A stretch of 64,000 bases of DNA from Alteribacter lacisalsi (GCF_003226345.1 NZ_PDOF01000003.1:558001-622000), one strand, 5' to 3'; shown: positions 9,382-18,342, counted from the first letter of the stretch. Notes: a model not told the origin generated them from the letters alone. A program made the numbers and translations.

Positions 9382-9428
9382 GGAGAACTCCGGTGGTCTC
9401 ATGTCCTTCCGGTTTCTCCGTTTTTTTT
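9382..9428 (+). terminator. Intrinsic terminator after ampS
   Basis: GGAGAA-CCGG pairs with CCGG-TTCTCC across a 15-base loop and is followed by eight or more T residues. Confidence 0.85.
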
Positions 9429-9481
9429 GTGGGTAAAAGTGTACTATAATGGACGGAGCACCCTTAAGGAGGTACTTACAC

Positions 9482-10282
9482 ATGACAATGAAAAAAGCAC
9501 TTACAATTGCAGGATCCGATACAAGCGGCGGCGCAGGCATCCAGGCCGATCTGACTACCTTTCAGGAACTTGGCGTCTATGGTATGACGGCTTTAACTAC
9601 GATCGTGACGATGGACCCTAAAAACGGCTGGGCACACAACGTGTTCCCGCAGCCGCTTAACGTAGTGGAAACCCAGCTCGAAACTGTACTCGATGGTGTC
9701 GGCGTTGATGCCATGAAAACAGGCATGCTCGGCTCGAGTGAGATGATTGAAATGGCCGCCCGTACTGTAAAGGAAAAAGGCGTGAAAAGCATCGTGGTCG
9801 ACCCGGTAATGGTCTGTAAAGGGGCCGATGAGCCGCTTCATCCGGAGCATACTGTAAGCTATCGGGAACACCTTGTTCCGGCTGCCACAGTTGTCACACC
9901 GAACCTGTTTGAAGCATCCCAGCTCAGTGGGGTTTCCCCAATTGCATCGGTTGAAGATATGAAGCAGGCAGCGGCCCGCATTAAAGAGCTTGGCGCTGAC
10001 TACGTCCTCATTAAAGGTGGCAGCGATATTGGAGACACAGCGGTCGATGTGCTTTATGACGGACAGGATTATGAGCTGCTCGAGTCGCCTCAGGTAGATA
10101 CCGACTACACTCACGGGGCAGGTTGCACTTACTCTGCTGCCATTTGTGCCGGACTTGCCCACGGGAAAGACGTTAAAACAGCTGTCCGTGACGCCAAAGG
10201 ATTCATAACGAAGGCGATCGAAGGCTCTTTTGCACTGAACGACTACATCGGACCGGTTAAACGTTACGCTAACAGAGGATAA
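9482..10282 (+). CDS. pdxK: Pyridoxine/pyridoxal/pyridoxamine kinase PdxK (ThiD-like)
   Basis: The 266-residue kinase belongs to the ThiD-type ribokinase superfamily. It has the N-terminal GSDTSGGAGIQADL motif and the C-terminal THGAGCTYSAAICAGL anion-hole and catalytic region, in which a cysteine follows GAG as in B. subtilis PdxK. It phosphorylates B6 vitamers for PLP salvage, and some members also phosphorylate HMP. The segment MDPKNGWAHNVFPQ closely follows the B. subtilis PdxK sequence as I remember it, which favours PdxK over dedicated ThiD. AAGGAGG upstream of the ATG at 9482 fixes the start. No thiamine genes are adjacent. Confidence 0.88.
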   Translation: MTMKKALTIAGSDTSGGAGIQADLTTFQELGVYGMTALTTIVTMDPKNGWAHNVFPQPLNVVETQLETVLDGVGVDAMKTGMLGSSEMIEMAARTVKEKGVKSIVVDPVMVCKGADEPLHPEHTVSYREHLVPAATVVTPNLFEASQLSGVSPIASVEDMKQAAARIKELGADYVLIKGGSDIGDTAVDVLYDGQDYELLESPQVDTDYTHGAGCTYSAAICAGLAHGKDVKTAVRDAKGFITKAIEGSFALNDYIGPVKRYANRG

Positions 10283-10305
10283 TCCGTTTTCCCTTCTTAT
10301 ATACC

Positions 10306-10356
10306 AAAAGCTGTCCCTGACGACCGGACTCCTCCGGTTTTGGGACAGCTTTTTTT
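10306..10356 (+). terminator. Strong intrinsic terminator after pdxK
   Basis: AAAGCTGTCCC and GGGACAGCTTT form a perfect 11-bp stem with an inner CCGGA/TCCGG pairing, followed by T residues. Confidence 0.9.
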
Positions 10357-10584
10357 ATGGTTTTATTCGTATGAATATTGTTATATTACGCTGCAGACGA
10401 TCCCCGTTGAAGGAACTGGGAGCTTAATCCACCATGACTTATGAATATGGAAAATTGGTTACTTGCGAAGCTTCTGTTTACATATTCTTGATAGATTTTT
10501 AAACTTAACGACTATACCATTCTGAAAGTCTGTTCAGAAGTTCATTTAATGAGAGGTGTACTTATTTTTGATTACTCTTCTTAA
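10357..10584. other. Intergenic region between pdxK terminator and the GGDEF gene
   Basis: This AT-rich stretch lies between two convergent genes. I see no reading frame with a ribosome site and no strong hairpin. Confidence 0.5.
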
Positions 10585-11655
10585 TTATTTCTTCCCTCTT
10601 ACCAGCTGATAAGCGGCAGGTTCTTTCCCCAGTCCTGCGACTTGATTTTTTCCCCTCGCTTTGGCCTTGTAGAGTTTATCGTCAGCCTGTTTAATCAGAA
10701 CTTCCGGTTCCACGTTGAGTCCAGGTGCACATCCATAGCTGAGGGTGACCTTAAAGTTTGGCAGAAACGGCCGGTTGCGCCGCTCTACATCTCTGCTGAT
10801 CTGCATGATCAGTTTGTGAACCGCCTCTTCCGAAGAAGTCCTCACAATAAGGGCAAACTCCTCTCCCCCATACCTGTATGCATGACCGTCAAAATTAGTA
10901 TCTTTCAGCGATTCTCCGATTTTTTTAAGAACACGGTCCCCTGTGAGGTGTCCGTATGTATCGTTAATACTTTTAAAGTGATCGATATCCCCCATCACAA
11001 GGTAAAACGGCTCATGTCCGGAGGTAAACGAAAGCAGATGCTCCTGAAACGTCCGGTGATTATACAGTCCGGTCAGGTAATCCCGTTTTGCCATCTGTTC
11101 GTACACGACCCTCTCAGCATAATGCTTCCGTTCCCTCGAAATAATCACACCGCCGAGAACGGCAAATAAAAAAAGGATGGCTGTATTCATCATGAACGTC
11201 ATCATTGCGGTGCCGCTGAAAGTAAATCCCTGGGCCGCCAGCACTCCGGTAAACCCGGCTGTCACCGCTGCGGCACCTAAAACCCCGCCCATGTACCGCC
11301 AGTACAGGATTGCATGAAGTACGATCAGGTACCCAATCGGCACAAAGGGACTTTCAAAACCGCCGGTCACGGCAATCAGCCACGGATAAGCGACGAGGTC
11401 AAAGATGACGCCGCCTTTGGTCATCCACTTGTAAAAGCGGGATTCGCGGTTGCATTTATGCAGACAATATTGGGTGACGCCCATATACAGGAGTCCGAAT
11501 CCAACGAGATAGATAAAAGGCAGGTGGCCCTCCAACTGTCCCTGCCATTCATTCAGAAAATAAACCGTACAGGCAGCAAGCAGGAAAAACCATCTGGTAT
11601 ATGAAAATACCACTTCCAGAAAGTGGTCGGTCTGTTTTACCGTATTCTGTTCCAT
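10585..11655 (-). CDS. Membrane-bound diguanylate cyclase (GGDEF)
   Basis: The 356-residue protein has about five or six hydrophobic helices up to residue 170 and a C-terminal GGDEF domain. The active-site loop reads RYGGEEF and the earlier nucleotide-binding segment is MGDIDHFKSINDTYGH, so the domain should make c-di-GMP from GTP. The RxxD inhibitory site normally five residues before GGEEF is absent, so product feedback through the I-site is not expected. The sensory membrane part resembles 5TM-type input modules, but I cannot name the signal. AAAAGGAG upstream supports the ATG at 11655. It is a single gene, divergent from the symporter at 11986. Confidence 0.9.
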   Translation of the reverse strand: MEQNTVKQTDHFLEVVFSYTRWFFLLAACTVYFLNEWQGQLEGHLPFIYLVGFGLLYMGVTQYCLHKCNRESRFYKWMTKGGVIFDLVAYPWLIAVTGGFESPFVPIGYLIVLHAILYWRYMGGVLGAAAVTAGFTGVLAAQGFTFSGTAMMTFMMNTAILFLFAVLGGVIISRERKHYAERVVYEQMAKRDYLTGLYNHRTFQEHLLSFTSGHEPFYLVMGDIDHFKSINDTYGHLTGDRVLKKIGESLKDTNFDGHAYRYGGEEFALIVRTSSEEAVHKLIMQISRDVERRNRPFLPNFKVTLSYGCAPGLNVEPEVLIKQADDKLYKAKARGKNQVAGLGKEPAAYQLVRGKK

Positions 11656-11985
11656 ACCTGCTCCTTTTCACGCGGATCTTCGATTATAAGGTTCAGCCTG
11701 GCCGCGCTCCTGTTTCTGTAAATTCATGTCTATCAAGTATAAATGAAAACTGTTTCGAGTTACCATCTTAATCATGCTATATTACAAAAGCTATCACTTA
11801 ACGACAACAATTCCCGATTTTCAACATAAATCGGCAAAACCGCAGAGAGGAAGCAGCTAAAATTACTCCAAAATCCTCCTTTATTTTTCTGAATCTTCAA
11901 TTATAATAGTTTCATCAACCGGTTTGAATACATACTTCACGGTCTTCATCTTTTCCGGTAAATAGAAAAAGAGGGGGAAAAGAAA
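11656..11985. other. Divergent intergenic region with a -10 box
   Basis: The 330 bases between the GGDEF gene and the AGCS symporter hold no coding sequence I can support. A perfect TATAAT lies at 11902-11907 on the + strand, about 80 bases before the symporter start, with no convincing -35 partner. An AT-rich stretch with CGATTTTC and AAATCG halves at 11815-11836 could form a weak hairpin. Confidence 0.4.
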
Positions 11986-13344
11986 ATGGAAGCTTTAAAC
12001 GATTTTGTCGGACAGGTCAGTGATTTTGTCTGGGGTGTCCCACTCCTTGTTCTGCTGGTCGGAACCGGGGTGTTTTTGACGATCAGGCTTGCGTTCCTTC
12101 AGTTCAGAACACTTCCTTATGCACTGAAGCTGTCATTCAGTCCACGTGCACAGGACAAAAAGTCCAAAGGGGACATTTCCCACTTTCAGGCACTTACCAC
12201 TGCCCTGGCAGCGACAATCGGGACTGGTAACATTGCCGGGGTCGCAACAGCTGTTGTGCTCGGGGGACCTGGTGCAGTTTTCTGGATGTGGATTACCGCT
12301 CTTTTCGGTATGGCAACCAAGTATGCCGAAGCGATTCTCGCAGTAAAATACCGGGTTGAAAAAGAAGACGGCAAAATGGCCGGCGGCCCGATGTATTACC
12401 TCGAAAAAGGACTGAACCTGAAATGGCTCGGGGTTATTTTTGCCGTGTTCGGCGCCTGTGCCGCATTTGGGATTGGAAACATGGTACAGTCAAACACCGT
12501 AGCTGATGCGATGGAATCTACGTTCAGCATTCCAATTTGGGCTACCGGTATTACACTGACTGTTCTTGCCGGGCTTGTTATCCTCGGGGGAATTAAAGCC
12601 ATTGGCCGTGTAACAGCTTATATCGTCCCGTTCATGGCCCTCTTTTATGTGATTGCCGGACTTGTTATTATTATTCAGAACTTTGAACTTGTTCCTTCTG
12701 CTGTCGGGTTTATTTTCAGTGATGCCTTTACCGGTGAAGCTGCTGCCGGCGGTGCGATCGGTGCCGTCATCCGCTGGGGGGTTGCCCGTGGTGTGTTCTC
12801 CAACGAAGCCGGTCTCGGTTCCGCGCCGATTGCAGCCGCTGCTGCGCGCACCGACTACCCTGGCCGTCAGGCACTCGTCTCGATGACACAGGTATTTATT
12901 GATACGATTGTTGTGTGTTCGATTACCGGTGTGGCGATCGTGATGGCAGATATGTACGGATCGGGGATCACAGGAGCCGACCTGACAACCGCTTCCTTTG
13001 AATTCTTCCTCGGAGGTGCCGGCGGAATTATCGTAGCAGTCGGGGTGGCTTTCTTCGCCTTCTCTACTATTCTGGGCTGGTCCTACTATGGGGAGAAGTG
13101 TTTCGAATACTTTGCAAAGCCGGGTTTGGTAAAATACTATCGTTACCTGTTCGTACTCGCAATTTTCTTCGGTGCCATGGCGGAGCTGAACCTCGTCTGG
13201 GGTGTAGCCGATGTGTTTAACGGCCTGATGGCGATTCCGAACTTAATCGCCCTCCTCGGTCTCTCCGGCGTCGTTGTAGCGGAAACCAACCGTTTCCTGA
13301 AAGTCGCCCGTGAAGAGAAGAGAAAAGCCAGACAGGCAAGCTGA
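11986..13344 (+). CDS. Sodium:alanine/glycine/glutamine symporter, AGCS family
   Basis: The 452-residue polytopic membrane protein shows about 11 hydrophobic segments. It carries AGCS hallmarks: TALAATIGTGNIAGVATAV near residue 75 and the conserved block GVARGVFSNEAGLGSAPIAA near residue 270. Members (AlsT, GlnT, DagA) import alanine, glycine or glutamine with sodium. The substrate here is undecided. A GAGGGGGAAAAG site precedes the ATG at 11986. A terminator follows, so it is transcribed alone. Sodium coupling fits an alkali- or salt-adapted host. Confidence 0.9.
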   Translation: MEALNDFVGQVSDFVWGVPLLVLLVGTGVFLTIRLAFLQFRTLPYALKLSFSPRAQDKKSKGDISHFQALTTALAATIGTGNIAGVATAVVLGGPGAVFWMWITALFGMATKYAEAILAVKYRVEKEDGKMAGGPMYYLEKGLNLKWLGVIFAVFGACAAFGIGNMVQSNTVADAMESTFSIPIWATGITLTVLAGLVILGGIKAIGRVTAYIVPFMALFYVIAGLVIIIQNFELVPSAVGFIFSDAFTGEAAAGGAIGAVIRWGVARGVFSNEAGLGSAPIAAAAARTDYPGRQALVSMTQVFIDTIVVCSITGVAIVMADMYGSGITGADLTTASFEFFLGGAGGIIVAVGVAFFAFSTILGWSYYGEKCFEYFAKPGLVKYYRYLFVLAIFFGAMAELNLVWGVADVFNGLMAIPNLIALLGLSGVVVAETNRFLKVAREEKRKARQAS

Positions 13345-13362
13345 CCGACTTGAAAAACACGG

Positions 13363-13396
13363 AAAGGCAGCGTCTCGTTTCAGCGCTGCCTTTTCT
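13363..13396 (+). terminator. Intrinsic terminator after the AGCS symporter
   Basis: AAGGCAGCG pairs with GCGCTGCCTT (one bulge) and is followed by TTTTCTT, directly downstream of the stop. Confidence 0.8.
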
Positions 13397-13406
13397 TCGG
13401 TTTATA

Positions 13407-13422
13407 ATGTAACCGCTTTCCT
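13407..13422 (+). promoter_or_regulatory. Candidate CcpA site (cre) before the YjiH-family gene
   Basis: ATGTAACCGCTTTCCT matches the cre consensus WTGNAANCGNWWNCAW at all but one fixed position. It lies about 140 bases before the YjiH-like start. Repression by CcpA in the presence of preferred sugars is inferred. Confidence 0.45.
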
Positions 13423-13440
13423 TTTTGTGCAGGGAATATC

Positions 13441-13458
13441 ATTAAATGGTTATTTAAT
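13441..13458. promoter_or_regulatory. Perfect inverted repeat, candidate operator
   Basis: ATTAAAT and ATTTAAT form perfect 7-bp arms around GGTT in the upstream region of the YjiH-family gene. The sequence has no T-run downstream, so an operator is more likely than a terminator. The regulator is unknown. Confidence 0.35.
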
Positions 13459-13559
13459 AAAACTATTGTATTTTTACTCACATTGTATTATTATTTTCCT
13501 CAGTGAATAAATATCATTCTATCGATCTACTCATTCATTCAACCAGGAGTGTGAACACA

Positions 13560-14939
13560 ATGAAAAACCATACATCATCTACTAACGGCTCGTTCTGGAA
13601 GTTTCTGATCCCGTCTCTGATCGGGGTTGGCTTGTTTATGACCCCCGTACCTGCTCAGGAAGGTGAAGGGGTTACGATTCCGGTAGCGATTCTTGCAAAT
13701 TCGCTTGAAGGGCTGCTTGGCTCCATTCTGCCGGCACTACTTCTGATTATTATCGGGCTCAGCTTTTTCGGCTCGGTTATTGCCGTCGTTATTCATAAGT
13801 CTAATCCCAAGCGGTTTGAGCACAGTCCTTACCTTGAAAAACTGCTGATTGTCAATCCGTTCTGGCTTGCTGTCCGCGGTGTGGCCTTCGTCCTTGCTGT
13901 GATGACGTTTTTCCAGCTTGGTTCCGAAGCCGTTTACGACGACTATACGGGCGGGCTCCTGCTTATGGACGGCGGGCTTCTTCCTCTCTTATTTACCGTA
14001 TTCCTGTTTGCCGGACTGTTTCTGCCGCTGCTGTTAAACTTCGGTCTGCTGGAGCTGTTCGGCGCCCTGCTCACCAAGCTCATGCGCCCCCTCTTCAAAC
14101 TGCCGGGACGTTCATCGATTGACTCCCTTACTTCCTGGCTCGGTGACGGGACCATCGGGGTCGTACTCACGAGCAAGCAGTATGAAGAAGGCTTCTACTC
14201 CAAACGTGAAGCAGCTGTGATCGGTACGACATTCTCTGTGGTTTCGATTACGTTCAGTCTCGTGGTCATCATGGAAGTCGGCCTCGGCCACATGTTTGTA
14301 CCTTTTTACGCCACGGTGATTTTTGCCGGCTTTGTGGCGGCACTTATTATGCCGCGTATTCCGCCCCTTTCCAAAAAAGCTGATACGTATGCCAACGGGC
14401 AGGAAGCTCAGCTCGATGAGTCGATTCCTGAGGGACATACACCGTTCAGCTGGGGTTTTGCCAAGGCAAAAGAACGTGCCGGTGAAGCAAAAGGTGCCGG
14501 TGAATTTTTCAAGGACGGGACAAAAAACGTGCTTGATATGTGGCTCGGCGTTATTCCCGTCGTTATGGCATTCGGTACAATCGCGCTTGTGATTGCTGAA
14601 TTTACGCCGGTATTCGCCTGGCTAGGCGCCCCGTTTGTGCCGATTCTCCAGGTGCTTCAGATTCCTGAAGCGGCGGCCGCCTCGGAAGCAGTCGTTGTCG
14701 GGTTCGCCGACATGTTCCTCCCTGCCCTGTTTGCAGCGGATATCGAAAGCGAACTTACCCGTTTTATCATTGCGTGTCTGAGTGTTACACAGCTCATCTA
14801 TCTCTCTGAGGTCGGTGGTGTGCTGCTCGGCTCCAAGATTCCGGTTAAGTTCCGTGATCTGCTGATCATCTACCTGCTGCGTACGATTATTACGCTGCCG
14901 ATCATCACGCTGATTGCACATATTATCTTTATGTTTTAA
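13560..14939 (+). CDS. YjiH family nucleoside-recognition (Gate) membrane protein
   Basis: The 459-residue integral membrane protein has about ten hydrophobic segments and matches YjiH-type proteins with nucleoside-recognition/Gate repeats: SWLGDGTIGVVLTSKQYEEGFYSKREAAVI in the middle, and a second related segment ending in YLSEVGGVLLGSKIPVKF. The Gate fold is shared with concentrative nucleoside transporters and SpoIIIA/SpmAB-type proteins. Transport of a small metabolite is likely but the substrate is unknown. AGGAGTG nine bases upstream chooses the ATG at 13560; an upstream in-frame ATG lacks such a site. A perfect palindromic terminator follows. Confidence 0.82.
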   Translation: MKNHTSSTNGSFWKFLIPSLIGVGLFMTPVPAQEGEGVTIPVAILANSLEGLLGSILPALLLIIIGLSFFGSVIAVVIHKSNPKRFEHSPYLEKLLIVNPFWLAVRGVAFVLAVMTFFQLGSEAVYDDYTGGLLLMDGGLLPLLFTVFLFAGLFLPLLLNFGLLELFGALLTKLMRPLFKLPGRSSIDSLTSWLGDGTIGVVLTSKQYEEGFYSKREAAVIGTTFSVVSITFSLVVIMEVGLGHMFVPFYATVIFAGFVAALIMPRIPPLSKKADTYANGQEAQLDESIPEGHTPFSWGFAKAKERAGEAKGAGEFFKDGTKNVLDMWLGVIPVVMAFGTIALVIAEFTPVFAWLGAPFVPILQVLQIPEAAAASEAVVVGFADMFLPALFAADIESELTRFIIACLSVTQLIYLSEVGGVLLGSKIPVKFRDLLIIYLLRTIITLPIITLIAHIIFMF

Positions 14940-14945
14940 CACTTG

Positions 14946-14978
14946 CCTCCGCGGGCTCTGAGCCCGCGGAGGTTTTTT
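14946..14978 (+). terminator. Strong intrinsic terminator
   Basis: CCTCCGCGGGCT and AGCCCGCGGAGG form a perfect 12-bp stem with a three-base loop, followed by six T residues. Confidence 0.92.
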
Positions 14979-15028
14979 ATTTTTACGGGGGCGGCTGCGG
15001 CCGGTCGCATTGTCTGTGCGGAGTGGTT

Positions 15029-15101
15029 TTTCTATCGTCGATTGAAGCGAACGCGTGACACTCCTGCGGTGCCCGCGGAAAGGGAGCGCAGTGAGCGGAA
15101 A
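15029..15101. repeat. Fragment of the GC-rich dispersed intergenic element
   Basis: The stretch contains CTCCTGCGG and CCCGCGGAAAG blocks, followed by GAGCGCAGTGAGCGG. The same blocks occur at 21070-21171, 23044-23155 and, inverted, at 48418-48537. This copy is shortened and lacks clear end repeats. Confidence 0.55.
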
Positions 15102-15164
15102 TCAACATCAGACTTTAACAGAGCCAATCGAAAAAGAACAGCTGTGAACCTGACCATTTCTGTG

Positions 15165-15281
15165 ATATCGACCTTCGCGTGCGATATATCAACCTTCTCG
15201 CGCAGGATATCGACCTTATTTCAGATATATCGACCTTCAACTTCAACATATCGACGAAGCGACACGATTCGACACACCTCC
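15165..15281. repeat. 21-bp-period intergenic repeat, copy 1 (five units)
   Basis: Units beginning ATATCGACCTT (one reads ATATCAACCTT) start at 15165, 15186, 15207, 15227 and 15248. The last unit continues as GACGAAGCGACAC. The same array with four units occurs at 25441-25534. Both copies lie between a + gene and the terminator of a convergent minus gene. No function is known to me. Confidence 0.8.
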
Positions 15282-15319
15282 ACCTCTCCAACTGCGCTCT
15301 CCTCCCTCCTCCACTGGAC

Positions 15320-15348
15320 AAAAAAAAGCCCCCTGCATCCGGGAGCTC
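15320..15348 (-). terminator. Intrinsic terminator after the RpiR-type regulator
   Basis: On the minus strand AGCTCCC pairs with GGGGGCT and is followed by eight U residues. Confidence 0.8.
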
Positions 15349-15349
15349 T

Positions 15350-16096
15350 TTATTTTACCGACAGCTTCACATATGACTCAAACAGGAGATCAATGAGCAT
15401 CACAAGCGGTGACCGGGCAGTAAGGTCGTATCCCCCGTAGGATGTACGCTTGACTTCCGTGCTGATGGAATCATCCGTCAATGCTGTTAAAGATGAGTCG
15501 ATATGATTGGTTATGGCGGCTGTATGAATAAAATGATGGGTCATTTTCTCCGCTGTTTCCACGAGCGTCCGGGTTTCCCCGCTTGAGGAAATGAAGATCA
15601 CATAATCCCCTTTTGCCACCTTATTTGAAAACAAATCAATCATATGTGATTCATAGATATACATACTCGGCTTGCTCACCTGCATGAGCAGCTTGCTGAA
15701 ATACTCCGCAAACATTTTGGACAGGCCCACACCGATAATGACGATCCGGTCCGCTTCATCCATTCTTCTGCAGATCCGCTTCAGATCGTGCTGATCGATA
15801 CCTGCAAGTGTATTTTCAACGTCTTCACGAAAGCGGGAGATTGGACTTTTCGCCCCGTCCTCCTCTTCTGCCGCAATGCCTTTCAGTGCATATTTGAATT
15901 CCTTATAGCCGTCAAAACCGAGTTTCTGGCACATGCGGATCACTGTCGTTGTACTCACATTCACTTCTTCTGCAAGTGTTGTGAGGGCCATCCCCTTTGC
16001 ATCCTGAAAATGGGCATCAATGTAATAAAGCACATGTTTTTCTGCATAGCTGAGCTCCGGCATCCGGTTTGCATAATGTGTGGTTACTTTTCCCAT
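15350..16096 (-). CDS. MurR/RpiR family transcriptional regulator of the glycosylglycerate island
   Basis: The 248-residue protein has an N-terminal RpiR helix-turn-helix (about residues 1-77; VSTTTVIRMCQKLGF is the recognition region) and a C-terminal SIS sugar-phosphate-binding domain, with IIGVGLSKMFAEYFSKLL and ISSSGETRTLVETAEK as phosphosugar-binding loops. Such regulators sense a phosphorylated sugar intermediate. It is divergent from the MngA-like PTS gene, so the likely ligand is the phosphorylated glycosylglycerate or mannose-6-phosphate, and the likely target is the shared intergenic region. E. coli uses a GntR-type MngR for the analogous system, so the regulator is exchanged here. 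GGAGT upstream supports the ATG at 16096. Confidence 0.85.
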   Translation of the reverse strand: MGKVTTHYANRMPELSYAEKHVLYYIDAHFQDAKGMALTTLAEEVNVSTTTVIRMCQKLGFDGYKEFKYALKGIAAEEEDGAKSPISRFREDVENTLAGIDQHDLKRICRRMDEADRIVIIGVGLSKMFAEYFSKLLMQVSKPSMYIYESHMIDLFSNKVAKGDYVIFISSSGETRTLVETAEKMTHHFIHTAAITNHIDSSLTALTDDSISTEVKRTSYGGYDLTARSPLVMLIDLLFESYVKLSVK

Positions 16097-16175
16097 ACAG
16101 CGGTTACTCCTTGTGTTTTTACGTTGTAAAAGACCGTTCCGGTTTATTATAGTACATTCCGGCACAAATTACAGG

Positions 16176-16202
16176 TTGTACATAAATACATGCTTTGTAC
16201 AT
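16176..16202. promoter_or_regulatory. Direct repeats of TTGTACAT, candidate regulator operator
   Basis: TTGTACAT occurs at 16176-16183 and 16195-16202, 19 bases apart, and a third GTACAT lies near 16150. Each holds the palindrome TGTACA or part of it. The position between the divergent RpiR and PTS genes suggests binding by the RpiR protein. This is inference only. Confidence 0.4.
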
Positions 16203-16233
16203 TCACTTTGTCTATTTCCATGTTAAAAATAAG

Positions 16234-16250
16234 GTGTAAGCGCTTTACAC
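16234..16250. promoter_or_regulatory. Palindrome GTGTAAGCGCTTTACAC, cre-like
   Basis: The 17-base sequence is an inverted repeat apart from one extra T. Its left half fits the CcpA cre consensus but the right half is shifted by one base. It lies about 50 bases before the PTS gene, so it is a weak cre or an operator of the island regulator. Confidence 0.4.
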
Positions 16251-16296
16251 TATTCGATTTTATATAAATTTCAGATAGACAGAAGGAGTGACCACG

Positions 16297-18273
16297 ATGG
16301 AACTTCGCAGCCAGACGTCGAAGAACCTTATTATTTTTGATGCAGACTGGACCACGAAAGAGGCCGTAATTGAAGGTCTTGCGGATGCCCTTGACCGGGA
16401 AGGTATTCTCACATCAAAACAGGAGTTTCTTAAAACTGTCTTTGAACGTGAAGAAGTTTCCCCTACAGGAATGGAAAAAGGACTCGCGATTCCACACGGA
16501 AAATCCACAGCCGTAAAGGAAGCGGCTTTTGCCGTAGCACGCCTGAAAAAACCGGTTGAAGACTGGGAAAGCATCGATCCGGATAACAAAGCGGAATTGA
16601 TCTTCCTACTCGCGATCCCGGAAGCAGAAGGCGGTTCCACCCACCTGAAAATACTGTCCGAACTCAGCACCCGCCTGATGGATGAAGCCTATTACGAGAG
16701 ACTGTTTCAGGCAGACAGCTCCGAAGCGTTTCTACATGCGCTTGACTACAGCGGCGGGCAGGAAAAGGAAGGGTCAGAACCTGTCCCGACTGGTAAAAAA
16801 GTCGTTGCCATTACCGCCTGCGCTGCAGGAATTGCCCATACGTACATGGCAGCTGAAGCTCTTGAAAAGGCCGGCCGAGAACAGGGTGTACAGGTGAAAG
16901 TGGAGAAACAGGGCGCCAACGGAATTGAAGACGGCCTGACGAAAAAAGACATCGAAGAAGCCGATGCTGTCCTTTTTGCCACTGATATTTCACCAAGAGG
17001 CAAAGAGCGCTTTAACGGCCTTCCTTACGTACAGAGCCGGGTAGCCGAACCACTCAGGAAAGGACCTGAGATGATCACACGGGCGCTCGAAAACCCTGAC
17101 GGGACTGTGTCTGCTGAAGGCGAGGAAAGCACCGGAGGAGATTCCGGCGAGAAGACCTCCCTTCTGAAGGAAATGGGTCAGGGCGTTCTTACAGGGATTT
17201 CCTACATGATTCCGGTCATCGTTTCTGCAGGTCTGATGATCGGGATCGCCAAGCTCGGGGCCATGCCTTTCGGACTCGTAAATGAGATCAATGATCCAGA
17301 GTTCGCAACACATGAGAACCCGTTATTTGTTCTTCTTCATCACCTTGATATGTTCGGATTCCTGATCTTTCAGTTCATGTATCCTGTATTTGCCGCGTTT
17401 CTCGCATTTGCCATCGCCAACCGTCCCGGTATTGTTTCCGGTTTTATCGGTGGTGCGTTTGCCTCCGGTATGCACTTTCAGTACTGGGGCGTTGAAGGAG
17501 CCGTTGAATCAGGCTTTTTAGGGGCGTTGTTCCTTGGTCTTGCCGCCGGTTACATTGCCAAGTTTCTGAATGAAAAGATCAAGCTTCATAAAAACCTGCA
17601 GGCGATGAAGCCCATGCTAATCATCCCTGCCATCAGTGTACTGTCTATTTTCCTTTTGAACTTTTACTTTGTCGATCCTGTCTTCGGTGCTCTTAACCAG
17701 GCTATTACGGATCTTATTGAAGCTGCTCAGGGATCCGGGGTGCTGCTGCTTTCCAGTATCATCGCTGCAGCGACTGCCTTTGACCTTGGCGGACCGGTAA
17801 ACAAAGCGGCAGGTGCCATTGCCATTGGCCTTGCTGCCGATCAGATTTTCCCGCTCACACCGCGGGTACTTGCGATTGTCATTCCACCGATCGGACTCGG
17901 CCTTGCAACACTTCTTGACCGCTACATCGTCGGCCGCCGTGTGTTTGACGCCAACTTGTATGTGGCAGGAAATACGTCCCTGCTTCTCGGCTTTATCGCC
18001 ATCAGTGAAGGTGCGATTCCATTTATGCTGAGAAACCCGCTGATTACGATTCCAATCAATGTTCTCGGTGCCATTCTGGGAGCTTGTACCGCTGTGTTTC
18101 TCGGTGCCGTCCAGTGGTATCCACTCCCTGCCGTATGGGGCTGGCCGCTCGTGGAAAGCTTCTGGGCCTACTTTACCGGACTGGCTGTCGGGGCGCTCTT
18201 TATCGCCTTTGCCAACATCTTCATCCGGTACGGCCTCATGATCAGACAGGAGAAAAAAGCGAAAGCATCCTAG
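16297..18273 (+). CDS. mngA: MngA-like PTS permease, fructose-family EIIABC (mannosylglycerate)
   Basis: The 658-residue protein has three fused fructose-family PTS domains in the order IIA-IIB-IIC. IIA shows GLAIPHGKS with the phosphorylated histidine near residue 67. IIB shows AITACAAGIAHTYMAAEAL with the phosphocysteine near residue 170. IIC starts near residue 290 and has about nine hydrophobic segments, including FDLGGPVNKAA and GAIPFML. Length and order match E. coli MngA, as I recall it. The permease imports and phosphorylates its sugar. The GH38 gene 70 bases downstream points to 2-O-mannosylglycerate rather than fructose. AAGGAG upstream supports the ATG at 16297. General fructose or mannose uptake remains an alternative. 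Confidence 0.85.
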   Translation: MELRSQTSKNLIIFDADWTTKEAVIEGLADALDREGILTSKQEFLKTVFEREEVSPTGMEKGLAIPHGKSTAVKEAAFAVARLKKPVEDWESIDPDNKAELIFLLAIPEAEGGSTHLKILSELSTRLMDEAYYERLFQADSSEAFLHALDYSGGQEKEGSEPVPTGKKVVAITACAAGIAHTYMAAEALEKAGREQGVQVKVEKQGANGIEDGLTKKDIEEADAVLFATDISPRGKERFNGLPYVQSRVAEPLRKGPEMITRALENPDGTVSAEGEESTGGDSGEKTSLLKEMGQGVLTGISYMIPVIVSAGLMIGIAKLGAMPFGLVNEINDPEFATHENPLFVLLHHLDMFGFLIFQFMYPVFAAFLAFAIANRPGIVSGFIGGAFASGMHFQYWGVEGAVESGFLGALFLGLAAGYIAKFLNEKIKLHKNLQAMKPMLIIPAISVLSIFLLNFYFVDPVFGALNQAITDLIEAAQGSGVLLLSSIIAAATAFDLGGPVNKAAGAIAIGLAADQIFPLTPRVLAIVIPPIGLGLATLLDRYIVGRRVFDANLYVAGNTSLLLGFIAISEGAIPFMLRNPLITIPINVLGAILGACTAVFLGAVQWYPLPAVWGWPLVESFWAYFTGLAVGALFIAFANIFIRYGLMIRQEKKAKAS

Positions 18274-18342
18274 ATAGAAATGAGTGCAAATCATTACTTT
18301 AACAGACACCTTTAGAATAAACCGTTCAGGAGGCATTTGGTT

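Noticed and set aside
14943-15440. 165-codon + strand frame after the YjiH-family gene
   Set aside because: It starts in the terminator, runs through the GC-rich fragment and the 21-bp repeats, has no ribosome site and ends inside the RpiR gene on the other strand.
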